A stretch of DNA of 64,000 nucleotides. Source: Anderseniella sp963759095 (GTDB lineage: Bacteria; Pseudomonadota; Alphaproteobacteria; Rhizobiales; Aestuariivirgaceae). Where the stretch lies: the NCBI GenBank assembly GCA_963759095.1, contig CAVWYF010000016.1, positions 1-64,000 on the forward strand. Reading direction: 5' to 3'. How positions within the stretch are numbered: the first letter of the stretch is position 1; the number at the start of each line of letters is the position of its first letter. Below are positions 9,220 through 19,589 of the stretch, piece after piece. Both the position numbers and the translations under genes were made by a program. The notes beneath the pieces were generated by a model. That model did not search any database and had not been told where the DNA came from. It saw nothing but the letters and a program-made list of their open reading frames with translations.

Positions 9220-11196
9220 ATGAAAACTTGTTCGACAGCAGCTTTAGCTTTTGGTCTGGCGGCGGCCATGTGCCTGCCGGCGCAGGCCCAGGATGCACCC
9301 CTGGGCAAGATTGTCTGGCAGGTGCAGGACCGGTTCCGGTTCTTCTCCGATGAAGCATTTTTCACCCCCCATTTGCGGGCCAGTGAAGCGTTCAATGCTC
9401 TCGAGGCGCCGCGTGACGAATTCGGCCGCAAGAAGATCGACGGTGAATGGGTCGGGCCGATACAGTTTGCAGAACGCAAGCTGGCCGGCAGCGCCATCAA
9501 AAACGGCCATGATGGCTGGGCTGCACAAGCCTACACTGCCAGCAAGGAAGCCTTTACGTGCTGGGATTCCGGCAGACGGCAGGTGCGCGGCGACTGCCTG
9601 AAAACCGATGAAGCAGAAGGATCGCGCCTGTTCCCGGCGCAGGTCACCATATCAGCGTCGCTCGACAGCACGGCCGCCCAGGTTTTTGCCGGCAAGCAGT
9701 GCGAATGGTTCATCCATACCGGCACCGACAAGGACTGGCGCACCGTCACACAGGCAGACTGTGCCGGCCCCGCGCAACTGACCGCGCCGGTGAATGCCCA
9801 GTTTTCAATGCTGGCACGGGTGCTGGACCCCGCCAGTGCAAGCGGGATGCTGACCCAGGTAACCGGTGTCTATCAGCAGGTCGAGGGCCGCCTGGTCGTC
9901 GGGTTGGGGGACAGTTACGGCTCAGGTGAGGGCAATCCCGACTACCCGGCGAATTATTCCAAGTCGGTCACGCTGGCAGATACTGCGCGTCCACAGCCCA
10001 GCACCTTGCCGCGCTGGCTTGATCCGGCATGTCATCGTTCGGTGTATTCACATCAACAGCGTATCGCCATGCAGCTTGCCGCCGAGAACCGGAAATCGGT
10101 GGTGAGCTATATCGGCTATGCGTGTTCCGGTGCATCGATCGCCAATGTGATGGCGTCGGTTGATACCCACAACGACCATATGGAACCGGTCACCGAAAAA
10201 ACCCTGCGCGACAGCCGCGTCAAAAAGGGGGTTGCCACCACGGTTGCCCAGGCAGACTGGTCCCAGCTTGATCACGCTGCCCGGGACCTGTGTGCGGATG
10301 AAGGGTCGGCAAAATCGGAAAAACCCATCAAGGGATGCAGTTCGTGGCGCGGTAAGCCGGATCTGGTTCTGCTGAGCGTCGGCGGTAATGACATCGGGTT
10401 TGCCAATGTGGTGAAATGGGCGGTTGCGGGAACCGCCGTTGGCCAGGTGCGGTTTTTGTCCGGTGGCGAAAAACCCGGCACGATGCTGAAGCGCGCCGGC
10501 GGCAAGGAAGATCTGGCGGGCTGTTCAGGTGACGAGGCGGGCCTGCAATGCCGATTGGCAGAACGCTATGCGTCGCTTGCCGTTGCTATCGAAAACCGGT
10601 TCGGGCTGACAGATCGCAACAAGATTGTGACCGGCCCCTATCCAGGCCCCATGGGTGATGAGGCAGGTGGCATCTGCTCGGCAGAGGCGGTCAATGAAGG
10701 GGCCAATTCGGAGCACTTCATCTCCACTTCCGACAAGCGGTTGCGCTCGCTGCACGAGACGCTGTTTGCGCAAAAACAGCTGACCAATGCGATGAAACAG
10801 GCGGTATCCAAGACCGGCTGGACCTGGGTGGATGCGCTTGCCTGGTCCGGCGCATTCGACCGTCACGGCGTGTGCGCGCGCGGCGAGAGAAAGTCCGATG
10901 CCTTCAAATCACTGCAACTGATCAGCGGCGGGTGGGAGCCGGTGAGCCCGGCAGAGATGCTGGCCTATGCGCCCCGGCAGCGCTGGTTTCGAACCTTCAA
11001 TGACAGTGTGCTGATGCAGTTCTACGTCAGCCGGATTGAGCAATTGGCGCGCAATCCGCGCCAGCCCATCGACTATCATTACCAGGCCGGTGTATCGGGG
11101 TTTTTTCACCCGACCGCCGAAGGCCAGGCGGTGATGGCAGACATGCTGCTCAATGCGTCACGTTGCCGATTGTTCGGCACAGGCCCCGGTTGCTAG
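9220..11196 (+). CDS. Secreted SGNH/GDSL-family hydrolase
   Basis: A 658-residue exported esterase or lipase-like protein. The signal peptide covers about residues 1-23 (cleavage after AQA). Residues 30-220 form an unassigned domain; the SGNH core starts at about 225. Block I is GLGDSYGSGEG with the nucleophile Ser232; block III is VGGNDIGF (Gly389, Asn390); the catalytic His630 is in FFHPTAEGQ. The usual Asp three residues before that histidine is replaced by Gly627, so it may work as a Ser-His dyad, as known for some SGNH esterases. Many cysteines suggest a periplasmic or extracellular location. The substrate is not evident. Confidence 0.85.
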   Translation: MKTCSTAALAFGLAAAMCLPAQAQDAPLGKIVWQVQDRFRFFSDEAFFTPHLRASEAFNALEAPRDEFGRKKIDGEWVGPIQFAERKLAGSAIKNGHDGWAAQAYTASKEAFTCWDSGRRQVRGDCLKTDEAEGSRLFPAQVTISASLDSTAAQVFAGKQCEWFIHTGTDKDWRTVTQADCAGPAQLTAPVNAQFSMLARVLDPASASGMLTQVTGVYQQVEGRLVVGLGDSYGSGEGNPDYPANYSKSVTLADTARPQPSTLPRWLDPACHRSVYSHQQRIAMQLAAENRKSVVSYIGYACSGASIANVMASVDTHNDHMEPVTEKTLRDSRVKKGVATTVAQADWSQLDHAARDLCADEGSAKSEKPIKGCSSWRGKPDLVLLSVGGNDIGFANVVKWAVAGTAVGQVRFLSGGEKPGTMLKRAGGKEDLAGCSGDEAGLQCRLAERYASLAVAIENRFGLTDRNKIVTGPYPGPMGDEAGGICSAEAVNEGANSEHFISTSDKRLRSLHETLFAQKQLTNAMKQAVSKTGWTWVDALAWSGAFDRHGVCARGERKSDAFKSLQLISGGWEPVSPAEMLAYAPRQRWFRTFNDSVLMQFYVSRIEQLARNPRQPIDYHYQAGVSGFFHPTAEGQAVMADMLLNASRCRLFGTGPGC

Positions 11197-11290
11197 GCAG
11201 AGCGCCTGGCGAGACCGGTATGTGATGTGATGTGCTGCGCAAGCCGTCACAGTTTCGATCGCTGTCAATCATCAAATGAAGTAGTTCTTT

Positions 11291-11456
11291 ATGGGCTTTT
11301 ACAATCAACATGTAATGCCGAGTCATATCAACTGCTTGTGCGGGATGTCGGAGATAACCGATCAACGTCGTAAACTGGTGCCACAGGCGGAAGGCCTGGT
11401 GGTTGAGGTCGGCATCGGATCAGGTCACAACCTGCTGTGCTTCGCGCGGTTCTTGA
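11291..11456 (+). pseudogene. N-terminal remnant of a SAM-dependent methyltransferase
   Basis: The first 50 or so codons read MGFYNQHVMPSHINCLCGMS, then LVPQAEGLVVEVGIGSGHNL, the start and motif I of a phosphatidylethanolamine-N-methyltransferase-like family. Right after GSGHNL the similarity stops and the frame runs into palindromic repeat A1 and then C1, ending at 11623 in repeat sequence. The remaining two thirds of the enzyme are missing from the window, so this is a deletion remnant rather than a frameshift. The breakpoint coincides with the repeat within a few bases. Family assignment comes from recognising the N-terminal pattern. Confidence 0.7.
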
Positions 11457-11503
11457 TGGTCGAACAGCTTTACTCAGCACGTTCCGTGCTTCGCGCCATT
11501 CTC
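11457..11503 (-). repeat. Palindromic repeat A1 (family A/B)
   Basis: Read on the minus strand: GAGAAYGGC, an inner hairpin with 6-bp arms AGCACG/CGTGCT and loop GAA, then GAGTAAAGC and TGTTCGACCA. The 7-bp outer stem has one base changed (T for C) relative to A2. It lies at the breakpoint of the methyltransferase remnant. It is nearly identical to A2. Confidence 0.8.
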
Positions 11504-11535
11504 CGACCCTGGACAACAGTAGATATGAACTCCAA

Positions 11536-11635
11536 TCCGAAGCACGTCAGTGCTGAGGCAAGGCCGACTGGCCGTCGCGCGAAGTGCGCCCCTGCGGAGC
11601 GCAGCCGAAGGCTGCTTGCGTGAGCGAAATAAACT
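11536..11635 (+). repeat. Palindromic repeat C1 (family C, four hairpins)
   Basis: About 100 bases with four hairpins separated by fixed linkers: AGCAC-GTCA-GTGCT; GGCC-GACT-GGCC; CGCGC-GAA-GTGCG; GCAGCC-GAA-GGCTGC. Linkers GGCAAG, CGTCG, GCGGAGC and GCGTGAGCG recur in C2 and C3. A2 begins three bases after it. Confidence 0.85.
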
Positions 11636-11638
11636 TTA

Positions 11639-11685
11639 TGCTCGAACAGCTTTACTCAGCACGTTCCGTGCTTCGCGCCGTTCTC
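11639..11685 (-). repeat. Palindromic repeat A2 (family A/B)
   Basis: Nearly identical to A1. On the minus strand the outer stem is GAACGGC/GCTGTTC with one G-T(U) pair, and the inner hairpin is AGCACG-GAA-CGTGCT. Its minus-strand 5' edge touches the TAA stop codon (11686-11688) of the glutamine amidotransferase, so it would form the first part of that gene's 3' untranslated region. Confidence 0.85.
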
Positions 11686-12384
11686 TTACCAGCCCTGTGC
11701 CGTCATGAAGTTGTTGAAGAGTGTTTGGGTCAGCGACGTAAGCCGCGGTTGGGCATCTTCGACATGGCCGACAAAGTTTGTGTAGGCATCGTCGGATTTG
11801 ACGGTCTTGTTCATCTCCGTCTGCCACGACGGTGCCCAGCCGCGCACGGTGGTGACATCCCATTCATGGTGGAACTGGGTTGAGTAGGCATGGTTGCCGA
11901 TCGTCATCATTTGTATGGCGCACAGATCCGAAGACCCGTGTACCGTGGCCGCATCGGGTGCCCGTTTCACTTCTGCGGAATGCCATTGGGTAACAGATCG
12001 CCGGCCCTTGACCGGTGCTGTCTCATCGAACGCCACCGAGCATACGCCAACCTCCGTGGTGCCGCTGTGGCCCACCTCGCCGCCAAGTGAAGTGGCCAGC
12101 AACTGATGGCCGAGGCACAGGCCGATATAGGGTTTGGCGCGGGTCTCCACCCAATCGCGGATCACCGCCTTCTCCGTCGCCAGCCAGGGGTGTTCGTCTT
12201 CTTCCCAGACCTGTTGCGCCCCACCCAGGACGACAACCAGGTCGACACCGGACAAGCGGTCAGGGGTTTGGCCATTGTGCCAGTCCAGGAACGACACATC
12301 GAAACCGCGCTCGCGCAGCAGGTGGGGGAAACAGCCGCCGGTATCATCACTCATGTGACGGAAGACAAGTGCAGTGCGGGTCAT
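11686..12384 (-). CDS. Class I glutamine amidotransferase-like protein
   Basis: A 232-residue single-domain GATase1 protein like GuaA-related stand-alone amidotransferases. The nucleophile is Cys90 in GLCLGHQLLA, and the relay residues are His172 and Glu174 in QFHHEW; LVVVLGGAQQVWEED is the oxyanion-strand region. With no synthase partner fused or adjacent, it may hydrolyse gamma-glutamyl compounds (as PuuD and relatives do) or serve an unlinked synthase. Its ATG overlaps the stop of the small secreted protein gene by four bases (ATGA), indicating an operon. Its stop codon abuts repeat A2. Confidence 0.88.
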   Translation of the reverse strand: MTRTALVFRHMSDDTGGCFPHLLRERGFDVSFLDWHNGQTPDRLSGVDLVVVLGGAQQVWEEDEHPWLATEKAVIRDWVETRAKPYIGLCLGHQLLATSLGGEVGHSGTTEVGVCSVAFDETAPVKGRRSVTQWHSAEVKRAPDAATVHGSSDLCAIQMMTIGNHAYSTQFHHEWDVTTVRGWAPSWQTEMNKTVKSDDAYTNFVGHVEDAQPRLTSLTQTLFNNFMTAQGW

Positions 12385-12650
12385 TCAGGAGTAATCTTGG
12401 CAAGCTTTTTTTGTGGTGAGGACTGGGGCAGTGGCTGGAGACCTGCCTGTGGGCAGAAATCCGCTATCTGTTTCCATGACGTGTTGTTCAGGTTCATTTC
12501 GCAGCGCCGCAGATTGCCGCGAATACACATGGTGGTGCCGAGTTCATAATACTCGCCATACAGGCGGCACCGGCAATTGGGATCGGCACTGGCTGCAGGG
12601 GCTGCCAACAGGAAAACGCTTGAAATGAGCAAATACGCCATCGATTTCAT
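12381..12650 (-). CDS. Small cysteine-rich secreted protein
   Basis: An 89-residue unrecognised protein with a clear signal peptide (residues 1-22, ending ASA). The mature part starts DPNCRCRLYGEYYELGTTMC and contains five cysteines, so disulfides in the periplasm are likely; the last 20 residues are proline- and lysine-rich. It sits directly upstream of the amidotransferase with a four-base stop/start overlap. A TAGCGTAAA...TTTACGCTA palindrome lies just upstream (12661-12685). Signal peptide, overlap and cysteine pattern support a real gene. Confidence 0.75.
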   Translation of the reverse strand: MKSMAYLLISSVFLLAAPAASADPNCRCRLYGEYYELGTTMCIRGNLRRCEMNLNNTSWKQIADFCPQAGLQPLPQSSPQKKLAKITPE

Positions 12651-12660
12651 GGCGTAATGA

Positions 12661-12685
12661 TAGCGTAAATGGGATTTTTACGCTA
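12661..12685. promoter_or_regulatory. 9-bp inverted repeat upstream of a secreted-protein operon
   Basis: TAGCGTAAA and TTTACGCTA arms with a seven-base spacer, ten bases upstream of the start codon of the minus-strand secreted-protein gene. It could be an operator or an RNA hairpin in the leader. A similar GCGTAA/TTACGC palindrome occurs at 46684-46710. Confidence 0.4.
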
Positions 12686-12792
12686 GAGCAACAAATATTC
12701 CTTACGGGGAGTATCGGGGCGCAAGGCATCTTGCGACGCGATCATGTGTTTAAGATCAATCGGTTAAAGTCGATCAAAACTGTTGCTGAGAC

Positions 12793-13005
12793 TTACAGGA
12801 GTTGCAGTTCCGTGGCCTGCTGGCCGCGTCCGCGCTTGTCGTCCTGCAGCTCGTAAGACAGCTTGGCGTCGTCGGCGAGATCAGGAATGCCGGCAGCCTG
12901 TACGGCTGTAATATGGACGAAAACATCTTTTGACCCGTCTTCAGGCGTGATGAATCCGTATCCCTTGGTTGTGTTGAAAAACTTCACCGTACCGTTGTGC
13001 CGCAT
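12793..13005 (-). CDS. Cold-shock domain protein, CspA family
   Basis: A 70-residue single OB-fold nucleic-acid-binding protein. RNP1 is KGYGFITP and RNP2 is DVFVHITAV, preceded by the NGTVKFFN opening. It probably acts as an RNA chaperone. The frame is open to 13032 (MDDRDRVRV extension), with a possible GAGG for that start; the ATG at 13005 gives the canonical family length and is preferred, though either could be used. It is transcribed alone and divergently from the DUF922 gene. Confidence 0.93.
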   Translation of the reverse strand: MRHNGTVKFFNTTKGYGFITPEDGSKDVFVHITAVQAAGIPDLADDAKLSYELQDDKRGRGQQATELQLL

Positions 13006-13150
13006 GACCCTGACCCTGTCTCTATCATCCATTCGTGGTGACCTCGCCCAAACCTGCTATGGGCTGATGGCGATTTGTTGACACCGCGTGAGCAACCATA
13101 GATGTATTTTCGTGTTGTCCATTAGGTAATCCCCGGTTAGCTTTCGTGTC

Positions 13151-13753
13151 ATGATGACACGCTTGTATACCGGATTGCTGGCCGCTTGCATCGGTCTTGC
13201 TTTCCTGATCACCGGACCCGCAGCGGACGCGCGGCCCAAGGTGAAAACCAAGACCCAGCATTACCGCGTCGACGGCTCGGATGCTGCTGCCATTGTCTCC
13301 TCAATGATGAAGCAGCACCGGCTGCTGGGCGGGCATGGCCGGGTAGGGCGCACCAAGATGAAGCGCCGCATCGAGTGGGAATTCACCGAGACCAAGAAAT
13401 CCTGCCGCGTCAAAAGGCACACTATCCGCCTCGATTTCACCACCCAATTGCCGCGTCACCGGTCGGAAAAACGCTTGCGCCGCAGCCTGCGCAAGGATTG
13501 GCGCGCCTTTGCCAAGCATGTGAAATGGCACGAGGGCCAACACCGCAAGATCTGGCTGAGCTGCGCGCGCAGGGCCGAAAAGAAGGTCAACCGGGCCCGC
13601 GCGAGAACCTGCGGGCAATTGCTGACGAAGCTGGAGCGCATCTACAAACAGTCCAATGCAGCCTGTGACAAGCGTCATGCCAGGTTCGACGCCAAGGAAA
13701 CCCGCAGGCTCGGCAGGCACCCGCTGATCCGCCGCGCCAATTTGAGAAAATGA
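13151..13753 (+). CDS. Secreted DUF922-type putative zinc protease
   Basis: A 200-residue exported protein with a signal peptide (about residues 1-28, ending ADA). The body resembles DUF922 proteins, described as putative Zn-dependent proteases: the HEGQH motif near residue 125 fits a zinc-binding HExxH-like site, preceded by WRAFAKHVKW. The C-terminal third is very basic and carries several cysteines. The stop overlaps an upstream start of the next gene, so the two are likely co-expressed in the periplasm. Activity is inferred from the motif only. Confidence 0.75.
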   Translation: MMTRLYTGLLAACIGLAFLITGPAADARPKVKTKTQHYRVDGSDAAAIVSSMMKQHRLLGGHGRVGRTKMKRRIEWEFTETKKSCRVKRHTIRLDFTTQLPRHRSEKRLRRSLRKDWRAFAKHVKWHEGQHRKIWLSCARRAEKKVNRARARTCGQLLTKLERIYKQSNAACDKRHARFDAKETRRLGRHPLIRRANLRK

Positions 13754-13764
13754 GGGTAGGTGCA

Positions 13765-14214
13765 ATGAAACGGCTTGCGATGCTGGCCATGCCGCTGCTG
13801 CTGACTGCGCCGGCACAAGCTGAACAGCAATCCCGCGTCATGCCGCTGGAACAGGTGAAAAGCATCCTGGAAGCGACCAAGGACAACTGGGTGGCCTATC
13901 GGATCTACGAGGGCCGGCAGTATTATTATGTCACTCACCTGTTGTCGTGGCGCTGTGGCATCAAGCAGGTGCGCTATTCGGAGAACTCCGATGCGCTCGA
14001 CAAGACCTGGCCGCTGCCCGAGTGCAACAAGCTGATCCCGAACAATATTCCCAATGATGCCAAAATTCACTCCGAGCGGGCAAAGACCGGCAGCATAAAG
14101 ACCCTGGCCATACAACTGGAGTTCGACGACGGCACAACATCACCGGTGCGCATCTATGAACCGTGCGAAGGTGTCGGTGAAGCGACCTGCGGGTATCTGA
14201 AGGAAGAGCGGTAA
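13765..14214 (+). CDS. Secreted protein of unknown function
   Basis: A 149-residue protein with a signal peptide (MKRLAMLAMPLLLTAPAQA). The mature part has four cysteines (SWRCGI, PECNK, EPCEG, TCGYL), suggesting two disulfides, and a central YYYVTHLLSWRC block. An ATG at 13750 overlaps the DUF922 stop, but the start at 13765, preceded by AGGGTAGG, begins the signal peptide directly and is preferred. No family was recognised. Context suggests a periplasmic partner of the DUF922 protein. Confidence 0.7.
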   Translation: MKRLAMLAMPLLLTAPAQAEQQSRVMPLEQVKSILEATKDNWVAYRIYEGRQYYYVTHLLSWRCGIKQVRYSENSDALDKTWPLPECNKLIPNNIPNDAKIHSERAKTGSIKTLAIQLEFDDGTTSPVRIYEPCEGVGEATCGYLKEER

Positions 14215-14225
14215 AAGTTTCCCCC

Positions 14226-14876
14226 ATGACAGACACACCCGATATGCCGCTGCGCGCAGCGATACTTCCCGTCACGCCACTGCAACAGAACTGCACCATC
14301 CTGTGGTGCACGAAAACCATGGACGGGGTCGTAATCGATCCCGGCGGCGACGTGGAAAACATTCTGCGCGGCGTCAAGGAAACCGGGATCAATCCGGTCG
14401 GTGTCTGGCTGACCCATGGCCATTTCGACCATGCCGCTGGGGCGGCTGAATTGAAAGAGGCACTCAACGTGCCCATCACCGGGCCGCATATCGACGACAA
14501 GTTCCTGCTCGATGAACTGGCAACGTCCGGCCAGCAATACGGCGTGCCGGGAAGGGCGGTGACGCCGGACACCTGGCTCGATGAGGGCGATACGGTCACG
14601 GTCGGCGAGGTCTCGTTTGCCGTGCGCCATTGTCCGGGCCATTCACCGGGCCATGTGGTGATGCTCAACGAGGCGATAAAATTCGGCCATGTGGGCGATG
14701 TTCTGTTCCAGGGCTCGATCGGCCGCACCGACTTTCCTTATGGCGACCATGATGCGCTGATCTCCGCCATCAAGGAAAAGCTCTTGCCGTTGCCCGACGA
14801 TTTCACCTTCATCTGCGGTCATGGGCCGGCCAGCAATATCGGCAACGAGCGGGCGAACAATCCATTCCTGAAATAG
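14226..14876 (+). CDS. MBL-fold metallo-hydrolase, glyoxalase II-like (YcbL type)
   Basis: A 216-residue metallo-beta-lactamase-fold hydrolase. Metal-binding motifs in order are THGHFDHAAG, HCPGHSPGHVV, GDVLFQGSIGRTD and the final ICGHGP, giving the His/Asp set for two metals. The short length without the C-terminal glutathione-binding domain of classical GloB matches YcbL-like hydrolases, which cleave thioesters such as lactoylglutathione weakly. It starts 11 bases after the previous gene. Two family-A repeats follow its stop codon. Confidence 0.92.
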   Translation: MTDTPDMPLRAAILPVTPLQQNCTILWCTKTMDGVVIDPGGDVENILRGVKETGINPVGVWLTHGHFDHAAGAAELKEALNVPITGPHIDDKFLLDELATSGQQYGVPGRAVTPDTWLDEGDTVTVGEVSFAVRHCPGHSPGHVVMLNEAIKFGHVGDVLFQGSIGRTDFPYGDHDALISAIKEKLLPLPDDFTFICGHGPASNIGNERANNPFLK

Positions 14877-14885
14877 GTCATCTAT

Positions 14886-14924
14886 TGGTCGAACAACCTG
14901 TCCTCGCTTTGCTCGGGTCGTTCT
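14886..14924 (-). repeat. Palindromic repeat A3 (family A/B)
   Basis: On the minus strand the outer stem is GAACGAC/GTTGTTC (one G-T(U) pair; an A-T pair where A2 and A5 have G-C). The inner element is CGAGC-AAA-GCGAG, which can form C-G and G-C pairs around tandem G-A mismatches. It is followed by A4 after six bases. Confidence 0.75.
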
Positions 14925-14930
14925 TTACTC

Positions 14931-14970
14931 TGGTCGAACAACTTATCCTCGCTTCGCTCGGGTCGTTCTC
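14931..14970 (-). repeat. Palindromic repeat A4 (family A/B)
   Basis: A direct neighbour and near copy of A3, with loop GAA instead of AAA in the inner element and GGATAAG instead of GGACAGG after it. The pair A3-A4 lies between the MBL hydrolase and the enolase-superfamily gene. Confidence 0.75.
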
Positions 14971-15074
14971 CGTGCATTACTCTCAACACCGTCTTTCCCG
15001 TTTTCACGGGGATGACGAAGGTGCGGTGATGGTTGTAGTGTCCGTAAACTTCAAAATGGCCAGAGGACTATCTC

Positions 15075-16277
15075 ATGCGTATCGAAGCGGTTGAAACCCT
15101 GCGTCTTGGAGATCATCCGAACCTGTTGTGGGTGCGGGTGCACACCGACGCCGGGTTGACCGGGTTGGGTGAAACCTACTTCGGCGCAGGCCCCAGCGAA
15201 GCCGATATCCACGACCGCATCGCGCCGATCATCCTCGGTCAGGATGCCAGCCGTATCGAATTCCTGAACATGAAAATGCAGCCCTATACCGGCTTCACCG
15301 GCAGCGGGGCGGAAGTGCGCGCACTGTCGGCGGTCGATGTGGCGCTGTGGGATATTGCCGGCAAGGCGGCGAACATGCCGTTGTGCGATGTGCTGGGTGG
15401 CCGGACACGGGCCTCGATACAGGTCTACAATACCTGTGCCGGTCCCAACTATGTCTCCAAAACATCGGCTGTTCGCCCGGACAATTTCGGAGCCGCTTCC
15501 AACGGCACGTCCGGTTCTACATATGAAGACCTGGATGCGTTTCTGCATCATCCGGAAGACCTGGCTGCATCGCTGATGGAGATGGGGATTTTCTCCATGA
15601 AAATCTGGCCGTTCGACCTGGCCGAAGGCGCGGTCGACGGTGTCGATATTTCTGCAGCCGACCTGAACAAGGCGCTGGAGCCATTCGAGAAAATCCGCGC
15701 CGCCCATGGTGACAAGATGCGCCTGAAGGCGGAACTGCACGGGCTGTGGAGTCTGAATGCCGCCAAAAAGATTGCCGCGGCGCTGGAACCCATCGGCATC
15801 GACTGGATCGAAGATCCCTTATGGATGGATCGCACCGAAGAGTTGGCTGAACTTGCCGGCAGCACAAGCGCGCCGCTGGCCGGCGGCGAGACGCTTGCCG
15901 GCCTGGGTCAGTTCAAGGCCCTGATAGACGAGGGCAATATCGGCACCCCGATCATGGATGTAACCTGGGCCGGCGGCATTAGCGCAGCGCGCAAGGTTGC
16001 CGCCATTGCCGAAGCACGGGCCAGGCCGATTGCCTTCCACGACTGTTCCGGCCCGGTCACGCTGGCCGCGTCCACCCATCTTGCGCTAGCCTTGCGCAAT
16101 GTGCGCGAACAGGAAATCGCGCGCGGTTTCTACTATGGCTGGTATCAGGACTTTGTCGACAACCTGCCGCCGGTCAGCGATGGCATGATCACCATTCCCG
16201 GCGGGCCCGGCCTTGGCATGGACCTGCTGCCGGACCTGGTAAAACGCGAAGACGCCATTCACCGCATCTCGAGGTAG
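15075..16277 (+). CDS. Mandelate racemase / muconate lactonizing enzyme family protein
   Basis: A 400-residue enolase-superfamily enzyme, which abstracts a proton alpha to a carboxylate using a Mg2+ site. The N-terminal capping domain shows VHTDAGLTGLGETYF and the ALSAVDVALWDIAGK hallmark. In the barrel, the three metal-ligand strands are LKAELHGLW, DWIEDPLW and AGGETLAG, followed by DVTWAGGIS and FHDCSGP. The ELHG motif in place of the usual K-x-K or D-x-N sequences resembles sugar-acid dehydratase subgroups, so a hexonate dehydratase is a reasonable guess, without proof. It appears monocistronic. Confidence 0.88.
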   Translation: MRIEAVETLRLGDHPNLLWVRVHTDAGLTGLGETYFGAGPSEADIHDRIAPIILGQDASRIEFLNMKMQPYTGFTGSGAEVRALSAVDVALWDIAGKAANMPLCDVLGGRTRASIQVYNTCAGPNYVSKTSAVRPDNFGAASNGTSGSTYEDLDAFLHHPEDLAASLMEMGIFSMKIWPFDLAEGAVDGVDISAADLNKALEPFEKIRAAHGDKMRLKAELHGLWSLNAAKKIAAALEPIGIDWIEDPLWMDRTEELAELAGSTSAPLAGGETLAGLGQFKALIDEGNIGTPIMDVTWAGGISAARKVAAIAEARARPIAFHDCSGPVTLAASTHLALALRNVREQEIARGFYYGWYQDFVDNLPPVSDGMITIPGGPGLGMDLLPDLVKREDAIHRISR

Positions 16278-16343
16278 AGTTCATATCCTTGCGAGATGCG
16301 ATGTCGCGCGATGAATGCTCCAGCAGACTTAAACCAACCCTGT

Positions 16344-16415
16344 GTCACCCTCGGGCTTGTCCACGAGGGTCCACAATGACGCTGGCTGGATCCTCGGGAC
16401 AAGCCCGAGGATGAC
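16344..16415. repeat. REP-like double-hairpin inverted repeat
   Basis: Two near-complementary arms, 16344-16373 and 16387-16415, separated by 13 bases. Each arm can also fold alone (CCCTCG...CGAGGG and TCCTCGG...CCGAGGA). The arms share TCGGGCTTGTCC and its complement. This layout resembles bacterial REP/BIME units. Its position between two convergent genes (the racemase-family gene and dodecin) fits a repeat with terminator-like or structural roles. Confidence 0.7.
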
Positions 16416-16460
16416 GAAACGGAGAGGGTGTTCGGCAGCGCAACCTGGTGATGAATACCC

Positions 16461-16561
16461 TCCGAAGCGCGGAACGCGCTGCGGCAAGGCCGACCGGCCG
16501 TCGCACGAAGTGCGCCCAAGCGGAGCGCAGCCGAAGGCTGCTTGCGTGAGCGGAATAAACT
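16461..16561 (+). repeat. Palindromic repeat C2 (family C, four hairpins)
   Basis: Same layout as C1: AGCGC-GGAAC-GCGCT; GGCC-GACC-GGCC; CGCAC-GAA-GTGCG; GCAGCC-GAA-GGCTGC, with the same linkers. Relative to C1, hairpin 1 changes AGCAC/GTGCT to AGCGC/GCGCT, keeping pairing, and hairpin 3 becomes fully paired. It ends five bases before the dodecin stop codon. Confidence 0.85.
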
Positions 16562-16566
16562 CCTGC

Positions 16567-16770
16567 CTAGCCCTTGAGGATAAACGTCACTTTCAGCACG
16601 ACGCGGTATTCCGCGACCTTGCCCTTCTTGACGATAACGCGCTGGTCCTTGACCCAGGCGCCGGTGACACCTTTCAGCGTCCTGGATGCGCGTTTGACAC
16701 CCTTGCGCGTGGCGTCTTCAAAACTGTCCTGCGATGACGCGATGATTTCTGTTACGCGGGCTACTGACAT
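16567..16770 (-). CDS. Dodecin, flavin-binding storage protein
   Basis: A 67-residue protein with the complete dodecin pattern: VTEIIASSQDSFEDAT, then TLKGVTGAWVKDQRVIV, and a final YRVVLKVTFIL strand. Dodecins assemble into hollow dodecamers that bind and store flavins or quench them. The tryptophan in GAWVKDQ is the residue that stacks on the isoalloxazine in known family members. The length is normal. It is followed within five bases by repeat C2 and lies upstream of no obvious partner. Confidence 0.95.
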   Translation of the reverse strand: MSVARVTEIIASSQDSFEDATRKGVKRASRTLKGVTGAWVKDQRVIVKKGKVAEYRVVLKVTFILKG

Positions 16771-16898
16771 GATTTAAATTCCTTTCCCTGTCGGGATTTC
16801 AACTTCGCTCCCCAGCGCATGAAGACATGGTTGCACACGCAGGCTGGGCGGGGAAGTGCCGGTTGAATTTGCAGTCCCGAGAAGGTTAACCGGGTGAA

Positions 16899-19583
<2,685 letters not shown>

Positions 19584-19589
19584 GTTTTT

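Larger units (their letters stand above)
11197..11685. other. Gene-poor stretch with a methyltransferase remnant and three palindromic repeats
   Basis: This 489-base gap holds, in order, a spacer, the N-terminal remnant of a methyltransferase (11291-11456), repeat A1 (11457-11503), a short spacer, repeat C1 (11536-11635) and repeat A2 (11639-11685). A2 ends exactly at the stop codon of the minus-strand amidotransferase. No intact gene was seen. Confidence 0.8.

Noticed and set aside
13086..13095. GCGTGAGC near 13086 as a further family C copy
   Set aside because: Only the eight-base linker matches; no hairpins or other linkers surround it.
14886..14970. Repeats A3/A4 as tRNA-like elements because of TTCGA and CCA on the minus strand
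   Set aside because: Only the TTCGA-CCA ending resembles a tRNA; at about 40 bases there is no room for acceptor, D and anticodon arms.
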